A stretch of DNA of 27,873 bases, taken from the IMG/VR virus record IMGVR_UViG_3300031857_001075, positions 1 to 27,873 of that record. The stretch is one strand, 5' to 3'. A program made the translations under genes and the position numbers. This DNA is from a virus. This document shows positions 9,556 through 16,589 of this stretch, piece by piece (the first letter of the stretch is position 1; each line of letters opens with the position of its first letter). The notes beneath the pieces are model-generated. The model made no database searches. It worked only from the letters and a program-made list of their open reading frames with translations, and was not told the origin of the DNA.

Positions 9556-10104
9556 TTAATCAGGTACAATGTACCCCGTCCATGGTAAAACACCCGGAGC
9601 CGGTGGTGCAGGTGGTGGATATTGTGCTAATACAACATACAATCCACTAATAGTAGATAAATGTATCTTTGCTGCAGTTACAAATGCATTTAAAAATACA
9701 TTTGAATCGTTATTTGGTGGTACGGGTATCGGACTCCATGTACCAGGATTAAGTACCGTACCCTGTGTTAATACTATGTTTGCAATTGCTCCCGGAGCAG
9801 GTATTAATGGTGGTATTGGTGCCATAGTACCTCCGGCCCAATATGATATTATTGCTGGTCCAATTATATCCAATAGTGTTGTTGCTTTTGACATTTGAGT
9901 TTGTCTTAAAAGTCCAATCAACTGAGCCTCCATTGCGGCAGTATTACCCTTTAATAACGGTATAGGATTTATAGTTTCCTTTCCACCCTTTATTGCAATA
10001 TCATATGATGTGGTAAATGTTTTAGCAAATCCATCAATATTGTTGCCAAACAAATTAGATTGCATGGCGGGTAACAAAGTAGATTTAAATGCACTCCACG
10101 ACAT
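9556..10104 (-). CDS. phage structural-cluster protein, Pro-rich C-terminus
   Basis: This 182-aa protein is unrecognised at family level. The first 95 residues are helical and mildly hydrophobic (SAFKSTLLPAMQSNLFG, then LLKGNTAAMEAQLIGLLRQ). The second half is Pro/Ala/Gly-rich with repeated PPLIPAPG and YPPPAPPAPG tracts. Residues about 105-175 still contain helix-forming sequence (FLNAFVTAAKIHLSTISG). There is no signal peptide. It shares one base with the stop of the gp5-like gene and is the next gene after it, so a hub-associated or tail-completion role is possible. I recall similar short proteins beside gp5-like genes in environmental T4-like phages, but cannot name a function. Confidence 0.7.
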   Translation of the reverse strand: MSWSAFKSTLLPAMQSNLFGNNIDGFAKTFTTSYDIAIKGGKETINPIPLLKGNTAAMEAQLIGLLRQTQMSKATTLLDIIGPAIISYWAGGTMAPIPPLIPAPGAIANIVLTQGTVLNPGTWSPIPVPPNNDSNVFLNAFVTAAKIHLSTISGLYVVLAQYPPPAPPAPGVLPWTGYIVPD

Positions 10105-11318
10105 TATTTAGATAAAAAGTTTGTACTCGATAAGAGTTTGTTTAATTTATTTTTTATTGAAGTAAACGTAGCACGATTAACTGGACCCGTTGCCGATGGT
10201 CCAGATGGAGTTAAATATTGTTGTTGGTTTATTGCATCAATTAATTCTTTCATTATTGCGACGAGTTCACCACCCAAAACCATCTTTTGTACATCTGCAC
10301 CATCATTACCCTCTCCTTTATTTTTTCCTAAATATATTTTACCATTTTCGGAATTTAAAAATATCTGATTATTTCCGGCAGAATGTATTGTTATTTTATT
10401 ATTGGAATGAACATATACTTCCTTTTCAGCATCTACTGAAAAATTTCCATCGGTTATTATTCCTGTATTTGTTTTTCCATATATTATGAATTCGTATGCT
10501 TTCGATGAAAGTAATACTCTATCCGAATTAATGAACACTTGATCCCCATCCAAATCTTTTGAATTTGGATAATTTTTAAATCCTACTTTTTGTTTTTTTA
10601 TTGTTTCCTTAAAAGGAATTTTTACTTTTCCGGAAGTTATATAAACCGATGAACCATCTTTGTTTATATCTTCCTCAACCAATTCACCTATCTTTTTATT
10701 ATCAAATTCTGGATTTTGTTTATTCCTAACAAATATAGATGGTGATGATGTTTTTTCATCAGCAGATAAGAAAAATTCAGAAAATCGTATTGTATTACCA
10801 ACTCTACCGGATACAATTGTATCACCCTCTTTTGGTTTTAAAAATTTTATTTTTTCTTTTATTTCGTAACTCTTCTTTTTTGAATCAGTTTGTGTGGGTT
10901 TATTATTAGGTGTTCCAGTTGATTTATTTTCTTTATATTGTTGATTTTTTGATGTATTATCTAAATTTTCAACTTCCTTTTCTTTGGAGGCCTCCGATAT
11001 TTTATAATCTTCTCTATAGTTTGGATATTGGACATTTGCAAAAGGCATCCAAAAATATTCTCTATTATTTACCAATATAAAAACAGTTTCACCAACAATG
11101 GGAAATGTCATATTGTTTTTATCAAATGGGAATGCATAGTTTTCTATTTTGTAAGATGAATCTCTTGCAAATTCTATTGCACCAAGAAATCTTGCATCTT
11201 TACCAAAAAAGTTTTTATTATTATTATAATACTTAACAAAATCGTTATTGGTATCTAATTCCCTAAAATCATTTTCGGTTAAATACACTTTTTTAACTGT
11301 TGCTAAAAATGCTTCCAT
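10104..11318 (-). CDS. baseplate hub/spike protein, gp5-like without lysozyme domain
   Basis: The 404-aa protein has the layout of a central tail spike. Residues 40-100 form an OB-like N-terminal domain (KDARFLGAIEF, FPIVGETVFILVN, WMPFANVQYPNY). Residues 105-150 are a Lys/Ser/Asn-rich linker, residues 155-285 a second beta domain (GRVGNTIRFSEFF), and residues 285-345 a repetitive beta-strand region (FSVDAEKEVYVHSNNKITIH, then IFLNSENGKIYLGK) like the gp5 beta-helix needle. A helical tail follows (ELVAIMKELIDAINQ). T4 gp5 carries a lysozyme domain between the OB and needle parts; here that position holds only the charged linker. The role as hub spike is inferred from architecture and from the gp25 and gp6 neighbours. 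Its ATG shares one base with the upstream stop. Confidence 0.8.
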   Translation of the reverse strand: MEAFLATVKKVYLTENDFRELDTNNDFVKYYNNNKNFFGKDARFLGAIEFARDSSYKIENYAFPFDKNNMTFPIVGETVFILVNNREYFWMPFANVQYPNYREDYKISEASKEKEVENLDNTSKNQQYKENKSTGTPNNKPTQTDSKKKSYEIKEKIKFLKPKEGDTIVSGRVGNTIRFSEFFLSADEKTSSPSIFVRNKQNPEFDNKKIGELVEEDINKDGSSVYITSGKVKIPFKETIKKQKVGFKNYPNSKDLDGDQVFINSDRVLLSSKAYEFIIYGKTNTGIITDGNFSVDAEKEVYVHSNNKITIHSAGNNQIFLNSENGKIYLGKNKGEGNDGADVQKMVLGGELVAIMKELIDAINQQQYLTPSGPSATGPVNRATFTSIKNKLNKLLSSTNFLSK

Positions 11319-11722
11319 TATGATTTTGTTTTTATTTCTTCTATTTCAATTTGAATATCCGTCATTCTTTCTTTTACACTTTCTTCTACTTGATTAATAG
11401 TATCCTCCATATCTTGGAATAATTGGGCTTTTTCACTATCACTCAACCAACCATCTTCACCAATACCTTTTGCTTCTGCAGATGCCAATCGTTGACCTAT
11501 CGTTGCAAGTTTAATTAAGTGGTCATCGTTCTTAACGGATACCTCAATTAAATCTTTTATGATTGGAGCAATAACAGTTGCTTCACCTACGTTCTTAATT
11601 AGTTTGCGTAATGATTCAATTAAATCAGAAATGTTTTTCTTTTTATTTAATTGATTTTCGTAAATATCTTTGAAAAGGGATGATAAGTTTTTACCATCAA
11701 AAAGTTGAAATTCTGAACCCAT
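11318..11722 (-). CDS. hypothetical helical protein, first gene of the baseplate block
   Basis: The 134-aa protein is predicted to be almost entirely helical, with an N-terminal segment FDGKNLSSLFKDIYENQLNK, a central stretch LIKDLIEVSVKNDDHLIKLA and a C-terminal amphipathic coiled coil (QVEESVKERMTDIQIEIEEI). There is no signal peptide or membrane segment. It is the first gene after the carbamoyltransferase, preceded by a T4-style TATAAATA box ten bases before the ATG, and is coupled to the gp5-like gene by a TAATG overlap. Position suggests a virion or tail-assembly chaperone component; function is otherwise unknown. Confidence 0.72.
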   Translation of the reverse strand: MGSEFQLFDGKNLSSLFKDIYENQLNKKKNISDLIESLRKLIKNVGEATVIAPIIKDLIEVSVKNDDHLIKLATIGQRLASAEAKGIGEDGWLSDSEKAQLFQDMEDTINQVEESVKERMTDIQIEIEEIKTKS

Positions 11723-11731
11723 AAAATTTAT

Positions 11732-11739
11732 TATTTATA
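11732..11739 (-). promoter_or_regulatory. putative late promoter, TATAAATA
   Basis: In the 24-base gap between the carbamoyltransferase stop and the ATG at 11722, the minus strand carries an exact TATAAATA, the consensus of T4 late promoters recognised by gp55. It is correctly oriented and sits ten bases before the first gene of the baseplate block, and a gp55-like sigma is encoded nearby (13453-14142). An 8-base AT motif can arise by chance in this composition. Confidence 0.45.
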
Positions 11740-11746
11740 CTAATAA

Positions 11747-13450
11747 TTATTTACTAATCAAAAAGTTACCCAATACCAAATAATCCATATCGGAATTTTT
11801 AAATGTCCATATTGCTTGTTCGGGTGTATTTACCATTGTATAGTCTTTTAAATTGAATGATGTATTCAATAAAATAGGTGTTCCTGTTATCTTTTCAAAC
11901 TCCTTTAGTAAATCATAGTAAAGTGGATTATCTTCTCTTTTTACCGTCTGTATTCTTGCCGAATTATCAACATGCGTTACCGATGGTATTGGTGTTTCTG
12001 AAATAACTTGTACAACCTGATTCATGTAGGGAACATCCTCTTCTGATTTGAAATATTTTTGATAATCTTCGTGTGTCACCGAAGGGGCAAATGGTCTAAA
12101 CATTTCTCTCTTTTTGACAACTCTATTGATTCTATCTCTAATATCACGAAGATGTGGATTGCCTAATATAGAACGATTGCCCAATGCTCTTGCACCAAAT
12201 TCGGTTCTACCCCTAAACCACCCAACTATATTACCATCTTTTATTAATTTTGCAACAGATGAACGTAGTTCCGATTCATCAGAGGTTACTAATATATTTA
12301 AATCATCGGTATTACCCAATGCAGTTAGTATTTCCATCTCCGTATATTCTGGACCTGTGAATGGTGATTGATTATCTCCACCAATTACTTTTGGATTACC
12401 CAATGTGATATGCCAATGCCACAAGCATGCACCAATTGCGGAACCAGCATCTGATGGTGCAAATGGAATCCAAACATTTTTGAAAGATGTATGTTGTTTT
12501 ATTTTACCATTGGCAGTTCCATTGTAGGCACAACCACCACCCAATATTACATTTTGACTATTCCAATTACTATTTACCCTATTTAGGATAAAGTAAAATT
12601 GTGATTCATACCAAGCTTGCAAAGACGCTGCTAAATCTTTATGGTGTTGCTCGATTGGTTCATCCTTAAATCTGGGAAGAAACCCAATCAAATCTATCAA
12701 TTTACTACTAAACATATCAGTTTCAGATGTACGATATGTGAAATATTTTTGATGTATGTTTACCAAATCCAAAGTTCTATCATGGAATGTGATTTTATCA
12801 AACACATATTCGTATTTCTTTTTATCACCATATGGTGCTAATCCCATTACTTTATATTCACCTTCATTTGGTTTGAATCCCAAATAAGCAGTTAATGCAG
12901 AATATACCATCCCCAAAGAATTTGGAAATTTTAAATTTGTAATATTATGAAAATTGTTATCTCGTATGTAACATGCTAAAAGTGTTTCATCCTCACCAAC
13001 GGCATCAACCGATACTCCTATTGCATCATCAAATGGTGATGTATAGTAAGAAAATGCCAAATGGGATAAATGATGTTTTGTATAAGTTATAATACCATCA
13101 TATCCGATTGAATTAAGTATATTTTTTATATTTCCTTCCTGTAAGTACCATCTTTGAGTAAACTTATTTCTTCTTCCTTTTCCTAATAAAAAATCCCTCC
13201 AATCACCAAATAATTCTTTACGAACTCTATTAAACTTTATTTCCGGAACTTCATACCAACAAACCATATCAACTTCATCTATTGTAATTTGTGCGTAGTT
13301 TAGAACCCATTGAATTGCTTTAAATGGAAAAGAACTATCATGCTTGATGCCAGATAGTTTCTCTTCTTCAATTGCTGCTATTACTTTTCCATCAATAACC
13401 AATGCTGCTGCGGAATCGTGGTAGAATCCTGATAATCCCAATTGTATCAT
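11747..13450 (-). CDS. carbamoyltransferase, NodU/CmcH family
   Basis: The 567-aa protein belongs to the family that transfers the carbamoyl group of carbamoyl phosphate, via carbamoyl-adenylate, to a hydroxyl on a sugar or other small molecule. Visible motifs: GLSGFYHDSAAALV (residues 5-18), the Kae1-like HHLSH metal motif (126-130), VSVDAVGED (147-153), GEYKVMGLAPYG, GGGCAYNGTANGK, APSDAGSAIGA, then the C-terminal domain with RGRTEFGARALGNRSIL and TGTPILLNTSFN. Length and motif order are complete. It is encoded between the late sigma factor and the baseplate block with 2-base and 24-base gaps. Family members occur in T4-like cyanophages. The substrate cannot be read from sequence; a surface glycan, a nucleotide or a virion sugar are candidates. 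Confidence 0.93.
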   Translation of the reverse strand: MIQLGLSGFYHDSAAALVIDGKVIAAIEEEKLSGIKHDSSFPFKAIQWVLNYAQITIDEVDMVCWYEVPEIKFNRVRKELFGDWRDFLLGKGRRNKFTQRWYLQEGNIKNILNSIGYDGIITYTKHHLSHLAFSYYTSPFDDAIGVSVDAVGEDETLLACYIRDNNFHNITNLKFPNSLGMVYSALTAYLGFKPNEGEYKVMGLAPYGDKKKYEYVFDKITFHDRTLDLVNIHQKYFTYRTSETDMFSSKLIDLIGFLPRFKDEPIEQHHKDLAASLQAWYESQFYFILNRVNSNWNSQNVILGGGCAYNGTANGKIKQHTSFKNVWIPFAPSDAGSAIGACLWHWHITLGNPKVIGGDNQSPFTGPEYTEMEILTALGNTDDLNILVTSDESELRSSVAKLIKDGNIVGWFRGRTEFGARALGNRSILGNPHLRDIRDRINRVVKKREMFRPFAPSVTHEDYQKYFKSEEDVPYMNQVVQVISETPIPSVTHVDNSARIQTVKREDNPLYYDLLKEFEKITGTPILLNTSFNLKDYTMVNTPEQAIWTFKNSDMDYLVLGNFLISK

Positions 13451-13452
13451 AA

Positions 13453-14142
13453 TTAAATTTTTATATCGCCGGTTACATCGAACTCACTATAAAGTTCCAT
13501 TTGCTTTTCTTTCATTTTATTAACAACCTTTGTTATATAGTGGGTGGGGTGTCCTGTCATTTCTCTGATAAGTAAATATAGAGATTTTTTATTAAAATTT
13601 TCTATATACTCCGCTCTGCGAAACAATTCTAAAACTGCATCTGCTATTTGCATATCTCTTTTTTTCGGAAAGAAATTTTCCAAATGCTTATCCCAATAAG
13701 TTAACATCAATTGATTAAAAACTCTATATTCATCATTACGAACCTCTTCTCTAAAATTATTTTCCTTATCCCAACTTTCGGGTAGATTAGATATTACATC
13801 CGTATCCTTATACCTTTTATAATTTGCATTGTTATTTAGAATAAGGTAATTACGAGCAACAATAGTAAAATAAGAAAATGCCTTACCCTTACCTGCTTTG
13901 TACATATGAATTTTTTCAATCATAAATGTAACAACCTCACCCATTACATCTTGCGGATCATCATCAAAATAGGTGAATTTCCATTTGTTATATACGATTT
14001 CGGCAAGTTTATCAAATGCCGATTTTATTCTTTCTCTATATATCTTATCCTTCACTAATTGATTATCTGTTAAATTATATTCAATTATAGCATCTTCCGT
14101 ATCTTTTGTAAAATACTGCTTACTTTTTGGTTTTCTAGGCAT
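13453..14142 (-). CDS. late-transcription sigma factor, gp55-like
   Basis: The 229-aa protein resembles the gp55-type sigma of T4-like phages, which directs host RNA polymerase to late promoters with the sliding clamp. The N-terminal MPRKPKSKQYFTKDTEDAI is followed by a helical region with DDPQDVMGEVVTFMIEKI and GKGKAFSYFTIVARNYLI (about residues 84-101). The latter is the sigma region-2-like helix with its aromatic pair. The C-terminal third could contain an HTH-like segment (LYLLIREMTGHPTHYITKVV) that might touch promoter DNA or polymerase. T4 gp55 is 185 aa, so this version is longer. It overlaps the upstream gene by 8 bases and is followed 2 bases later by the carbamoyltransferase. The TATAAATA box before the baseplate block supports the assignment. 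Confidence 0.8.
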   Translation of the reverse strand: MPRKPKSKQYFTKDTEDAIIEYNLTDNQLVKDKIYRERIKSAFDKLAEIVYNKWKFTYFDDDPQDVMGEVVTFMIEKIHMYKAGKGKAFSYFTIVARNYLILNNNANYKRYKDTDVISNLPESWDKENNFREEVRNDEYRVFNQLMLTYWDKHLENFFPKKRDMQIADAVLELFRRAEYIENFNKKSLYLLIREMTGHPTHYITKVVNKMKEKQMELYSEFDVTGDIKI

Positions 14143-14407
14143 TATTTTGGAATTTTTTATATCTTTCGATGGTTTCTTTTATTTGGTAAAATATAGAACC
14201 TACATCATCATCCTTCTCAAACATTTGACGCTGGTCAATTTGTCTTAATGCTTCCAGTAATGCTTCGTTTCTTTTTGTTTCTGCTTTTATAAAATCTTCA
14301 AAATTTTCGATACTATCTTCGTATTTTTCTAATTTTCTTAATAAATTAATTGATGCCCAACCGGTTCCAACTAATACTACAAATAAAAATATTATTATAA
14401 TTTCCAT
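14135..14407 (-). CDS. small membrane-anchored helical protein
   Basis: This 90-aa protein has one N-terminal membrane segment (residues 2-22, IIIIFLFVVLVGTGWASINLL) followed by a charged, largely helical cytoplasmic or periplasmic part (residues 24-88). A signal anchor rather than a cleaved signal is likely, since no cleavage site is obvious. It lies between peptide deformylase (2-base gap) and the late sigma gene (8-base overlap). Such a short anchor plus coiled-coil layout is common in phage proteins of unknown function; I do not recognise the family. Confidence 0.7.
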   Translation of the reverse strand: MEIIIIFLFVVLVGTGWASINLLRKLEKYEDSIENFEDFIKAETKRNEALLEALRQIDQRQMFEKDDDVGSIFYQIKETIERYKKFQNNA

Positions 14408-14409
14408 AA

Positions 14410-15045
14410 TTAAACTATTTCATATCCTTGTAAAAAATATTCGTTTGCTTTTTTGTATTTAACTTCAATCATATCACCATCTGGAGATTTCATGACAACT
14501 TTATCATTTCTACCATACGATTGTGATTTAACTATAGTTGTACTATAAACTCTATCTCTAATTGTAAATCCATCCAAATGGTCTATTTCATGTTGTACTA
14601 TAACATTCATCATTGTTTCTTTTGAAATCTGCTCGCCAGCCTTATCTCCATCTGGATTTATTTCAAAGGTTAGCTCTCCCAAATTATCCGTATCTACAAC
14701 TACTTTACAAGCTCTTATTGTACGAAGTGGTCTTTCAATCGTTCTTGGAATAGATAAACATCCTTCATAAAAAAGAAATCCTTCTTTAGATTTTTCTTTT
14801 ACTATTGGGTTTACTAAAAATAATTCTTCATCACCAAATTTTATAAAACAAGCTCTTTTTTTAATACCCAATTGGGTAGCAGATATTCCTAATCCAGGAT
14901 ATTGCTGCAATCCCAATTCTAATTGCTGCCTTAATTCATCTGCTTCATCTTGTGTCATCTCTGTTTTTGGACATGGGGTTTTGAGATATTCTCTGAATTC
15001 TTTAGTTTCAAATCCATTTCCATTTTTTTCAATTACTAATTTCAT
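14410..15045 (-). CDS. def: peptide deformylase
   Basis: The 211-aa protein removes the N-formyl group from nascent polypeptides. All three catalytic motifs are present: GLGISATQLG (residues 51-60, motif 1, with Ser-Ala-Thr in place of the usual Ala-Ala-Pro), EGCLSIP (94-100, metal-ligand Cys96), and QHEIDHLDG (151-159, metal ligands His152 and His156 and catalytic Glu153). Length is slightly above typical phage versions because of a C-terminal extension (residues 170-211). Peptide deformylases are frequent auxiliary genes in T4-like cyanophages. Its ATG overlaps the TGA stop of the DUF2061 gene (ATGA). It likely works on phage or host proteins during infection, as an addition to the host enzyme. 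Confidence 0.95.
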   Translation of the reverse strand: MKLVIEKNGNGFETKEFREYLKTPCPKTEMTQDEADELRQQLELGLQQYPGLGISATQLGIKKRACFIKFGDEELFLVNPIVKEKSKEGFLFYEGCLSIPRTIERPLRTIRACKVVVDTDNLGELTFEINPDGDKAGEQISKETMMNVIVQHEIDHLDGFTIRDRVYSTTIVKSQSYGRNDKVVMKSPDGDMIEVKYKKANEYFLQGYEIV

Positions 15046-15254
15046 TTTTCTTTTTTTAATCCGTATTTTATAAATTTATACCAAATTCTTTCATGTAGAA
15101 AGTAAATTATTGGTTTTATTATTAATTCCCCCAATCCTACCATTCCTGCCCATTTTATAGGAAGGCCGGCAAATAGAGTGAGAATAATTGTTGTTATAGT
15201 TCCAATAAATCTATAACTTACACTTTTAGCTATGTGTCGTTTTACCTCTGGCAT
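15042..15254 (-). CDS. DUF2061 membrane protein
   Basis: The 70-aa protein matches the DUF2061 pattern: a basic N-terminus with HIAKSVSYRFIGTITT, a first membrane helix (about 18-30), a short GLPIKWAG turn, and a second helix with GELIIKPIIYFLHERIWYK. It would sit in the inner membrane with two hydrophobic segments; its biochemical role is unknown in any organism I can name. The start lies 29 bases inside the nucleotidylyltransferase gene and the stop overlaps the deformylase ATG, so the three genes form a tightly packed unit. An AGGAG eight bases upstream of the ATG is within the nucleotidylyltransferase codons and may be coincidental. Confidence 0.85.
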   Translation of the reverse strand: MPEVKRHIAKSVSYRFIGTITTIILTLFAGLPIKWAGMVGLGELIIKPIIYFLHERIWYKFIKYGLKKEK

Positions 15255-15591
15255 CTATTTCTCCTTTTCTAATTTTAGTTCCACTTATTTCTGCAATCTC
15301 TGCTGGCGGTTCATGATACACAACATCATAACCAACCCCTCTACCATAGTTTACACTTTCAACATCAGGAATAATTGAAACAAATAATTTATCCCAGTTA
15401 TTTTGAAAGAATGGTTCATTTTGAAGCATTTTTAAAACTTCATTAGCCGATTTTGGATTGTTTTCATCTACTTCTACATCTCTAATCGCCACCCAAACAT
15501 TTTTTCCTTTATCCAATTGCTGACGTATTAACCATTCGTGTCCTGCGTGCCAATTTTGCCATCTTCCGATGTATAATGCGTATTTTTTCAT
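15226..15591 (-). CDS. cytidylyltransferase-like nucleotidylyltransferase
   Basis: The 121-aa protein has the two hallmark motifs of the HxGH nucleotidylyltransferase superfamily. GRWQNWHAGH is at residues 9-18, a variant of GRFxPxHxGH with His15 and His18. ISGTKIR is at 102-108, equivalent to the ISSTxIR loop that binds the nucleotide phosphates. Such enzymes join an NTP to a phosphorylated substrate (NMN, phosphopantetheine, glycerol phosphate or similar) and release pyrophosphate. At 121 residues it is a minimal domain, shorter than NMN adenylyltransferases (about 160-180). The substrate cannot be assigned; NadM-like or sugar-phosphate activities are possible. The 29-base overlap with the DUF2061 gene suggests co-inheritance. 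Confidence 0.82.
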   Translation of the reverse strand: MKKYALYIGRWQNWHAGHEWLIRQQLDKGKNVWVAIRDVEVDENNPKSANEVLKMLQNEPFFQNNWDKLFVSIIPDVESVNYGRGVGYDVVYHEPPAEIAEISGTKIRKGEIDARGKTTHS

Positions 15592-15605
15592 TTTTTAAAT
15601 TTAAT

Positions 15606-16550
15606 TTATAATGTATATGCTTCTACTGATTTTAATCCACTATATTCGCACATATTTTGTTTACCGATAAATGGTAATATTGCTAATTCCTTTGCTTTTG
15701 CTTCAACCATAATATCCACATCCAATTCGTATGTATTGGGGAGGGAATTAATATACAATGAGTGAGCTTGTGGTTTTTCTTTTGGGTTGTTTTCATGTAA
15801 TCGTTTTGATTCGGAATAGTGAACTTCTTGTGTAATTCCAATTGGCCAGGTTGTTGCTGCTAACTTAAGTGCCTGTTCTTCTGAAAGGTCGCCAGTACAA
15901 AATTGGTGGTGGTGGTAATCAAATACAATTGGAATACCGGTCTTTTTGTGAATATACATCAAATCCTTTACTGAATACATAGAACCCTTATCATCATTCT
16001 CAATTGTAAGCCGTTTTTTAACCGAATTAGAACATCTTTTGAAATTGGCGATAAATCTATCCATTGCACTCTGTTTATCTCCGTAAACCCCATTACAATG
16101 AATATTAATGTTATTGTATGGTGTTTTAGATAACCCCATCATATCAAATATCTTACCATGTAGTTCCAAATCTGCTATCGTATTACTAACAACCGTTTCA
16201 TTTGGTGAAGTAAGTACACAAAATGGGCCTGGATGGGAATTTATACGCATATTCCAAAATTTAGCGTAATCACCGGCTTTTTTTAGTTCTGCTTTAATTT
16301 CTTTGTAATCTTTTAATTGAGTTAAATCAATATGGTCACCCCATGGGATGATTGCTGATGATAATCGGAAAAAATAGATACCATTTAATCTATTCCATTC
16401 CAAAATCTTAATAATATCGGCTGAATTTTTAAGGGCAAGTTCAGAAACATAATCCAAACCCTTCGCATTAAAAGTTTTTTTAATCATAGCACGATTTGTT
16501 GTAACGTGCTTACCCATTGTCATATTAATACATGCATATCCTATCTTCAT
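15606..16550 (-). CDS. uvsE: UV damage endonuclease UvsE/UVDE
   Basis: The protein is a TIM-barrel endonuclease that nicks DNA 5' of UV photoproducts, starting an excision route independent of UvrABC. From ATG 16550 (314 aa) the motifs are: MKIGYACINMTM (1-12), metal-ligand His73 in WGDHIDL, RINSHPGPF (102-110, His106), NIHCNGVYGDK (149-159, His151), TIENDD (182-187, Glu184), VFDYHHHQF (209-217), HYSESK (244-249) and QAHSLY (261-266). All metal and catalytic positions appear present. A TTG at 16559 would add three residues (M-V-S). I prefer the ATG because MKIGY is the family's usual beginning and a promoter box lies just upstream at 16556-16563. UvsE occurs in other marine phages, probably to repair phage DNA in sunlit water. 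Confidence 0.93.
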   Translation of the reverse strand: MKIGYACINMTMGKHVTTNRAMIKKTFNAKGLDYVSELALKNSADIIKILEWNRLNGIYFFRLSSAIIPWGDHIDLTQLKDYKEIKAELKKAGDYAKFWNMRINSHPGPFCVLTSPNETVVSNTIADLELHGKIFDMMGLSKTPYNNINIHCNGVYGDKQSAMDRFIANFKRCSNSVKKRLTIENDDKGSMYSVKDLMYIHKKTGIPIVFDYHHHQFCTGDLSEEQALKLAATTWPIGITQEVHYSESKRLHENNPKEKPQAHSLYINSLPNTYELDVDIMVEAKAKELAILPFIGKQNMCEYSGLKSVEAYTL

Positions 16551-16555
16551 AGATA

Positions 16556-16587
16556 CCAATATACAAAAAATAATCTAAACTACCAAA
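16556..16587 (-). promoter_or_regulatory. Bacteroidota-type promoter before uvsE
   Basis: On the minus strand, TTTG (16584-16587) is followed 20 bases later by TATATTGG (16556-16563), one mismatch from the Bacteroidota -7 consensus TAnnTTTG. The spacing matches the known 19-23 base range. The box ends 5 bases before the ATG, so the transcript would have almost no leader. It falls in the gap after the membrane/coiled-coil gene stop. Confidence 0.55.
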
Positions 16588-16589
16588 TT

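Noticed and set aside
15240-15270. Shine-Dalgarno AGGAG before DUF2061
   Set aside because: It forms Lys-Gly-Glu codons of the overlapping nucleotidylyltransferase; other genes in the window lack such sites, so it may be coincidental.
16551-16559. TTG start giving UvsE three extra residues
   Set aside because: The ATG at 16550 begins the family's usual N-terminus and the promoter box overlaps the extra codons.
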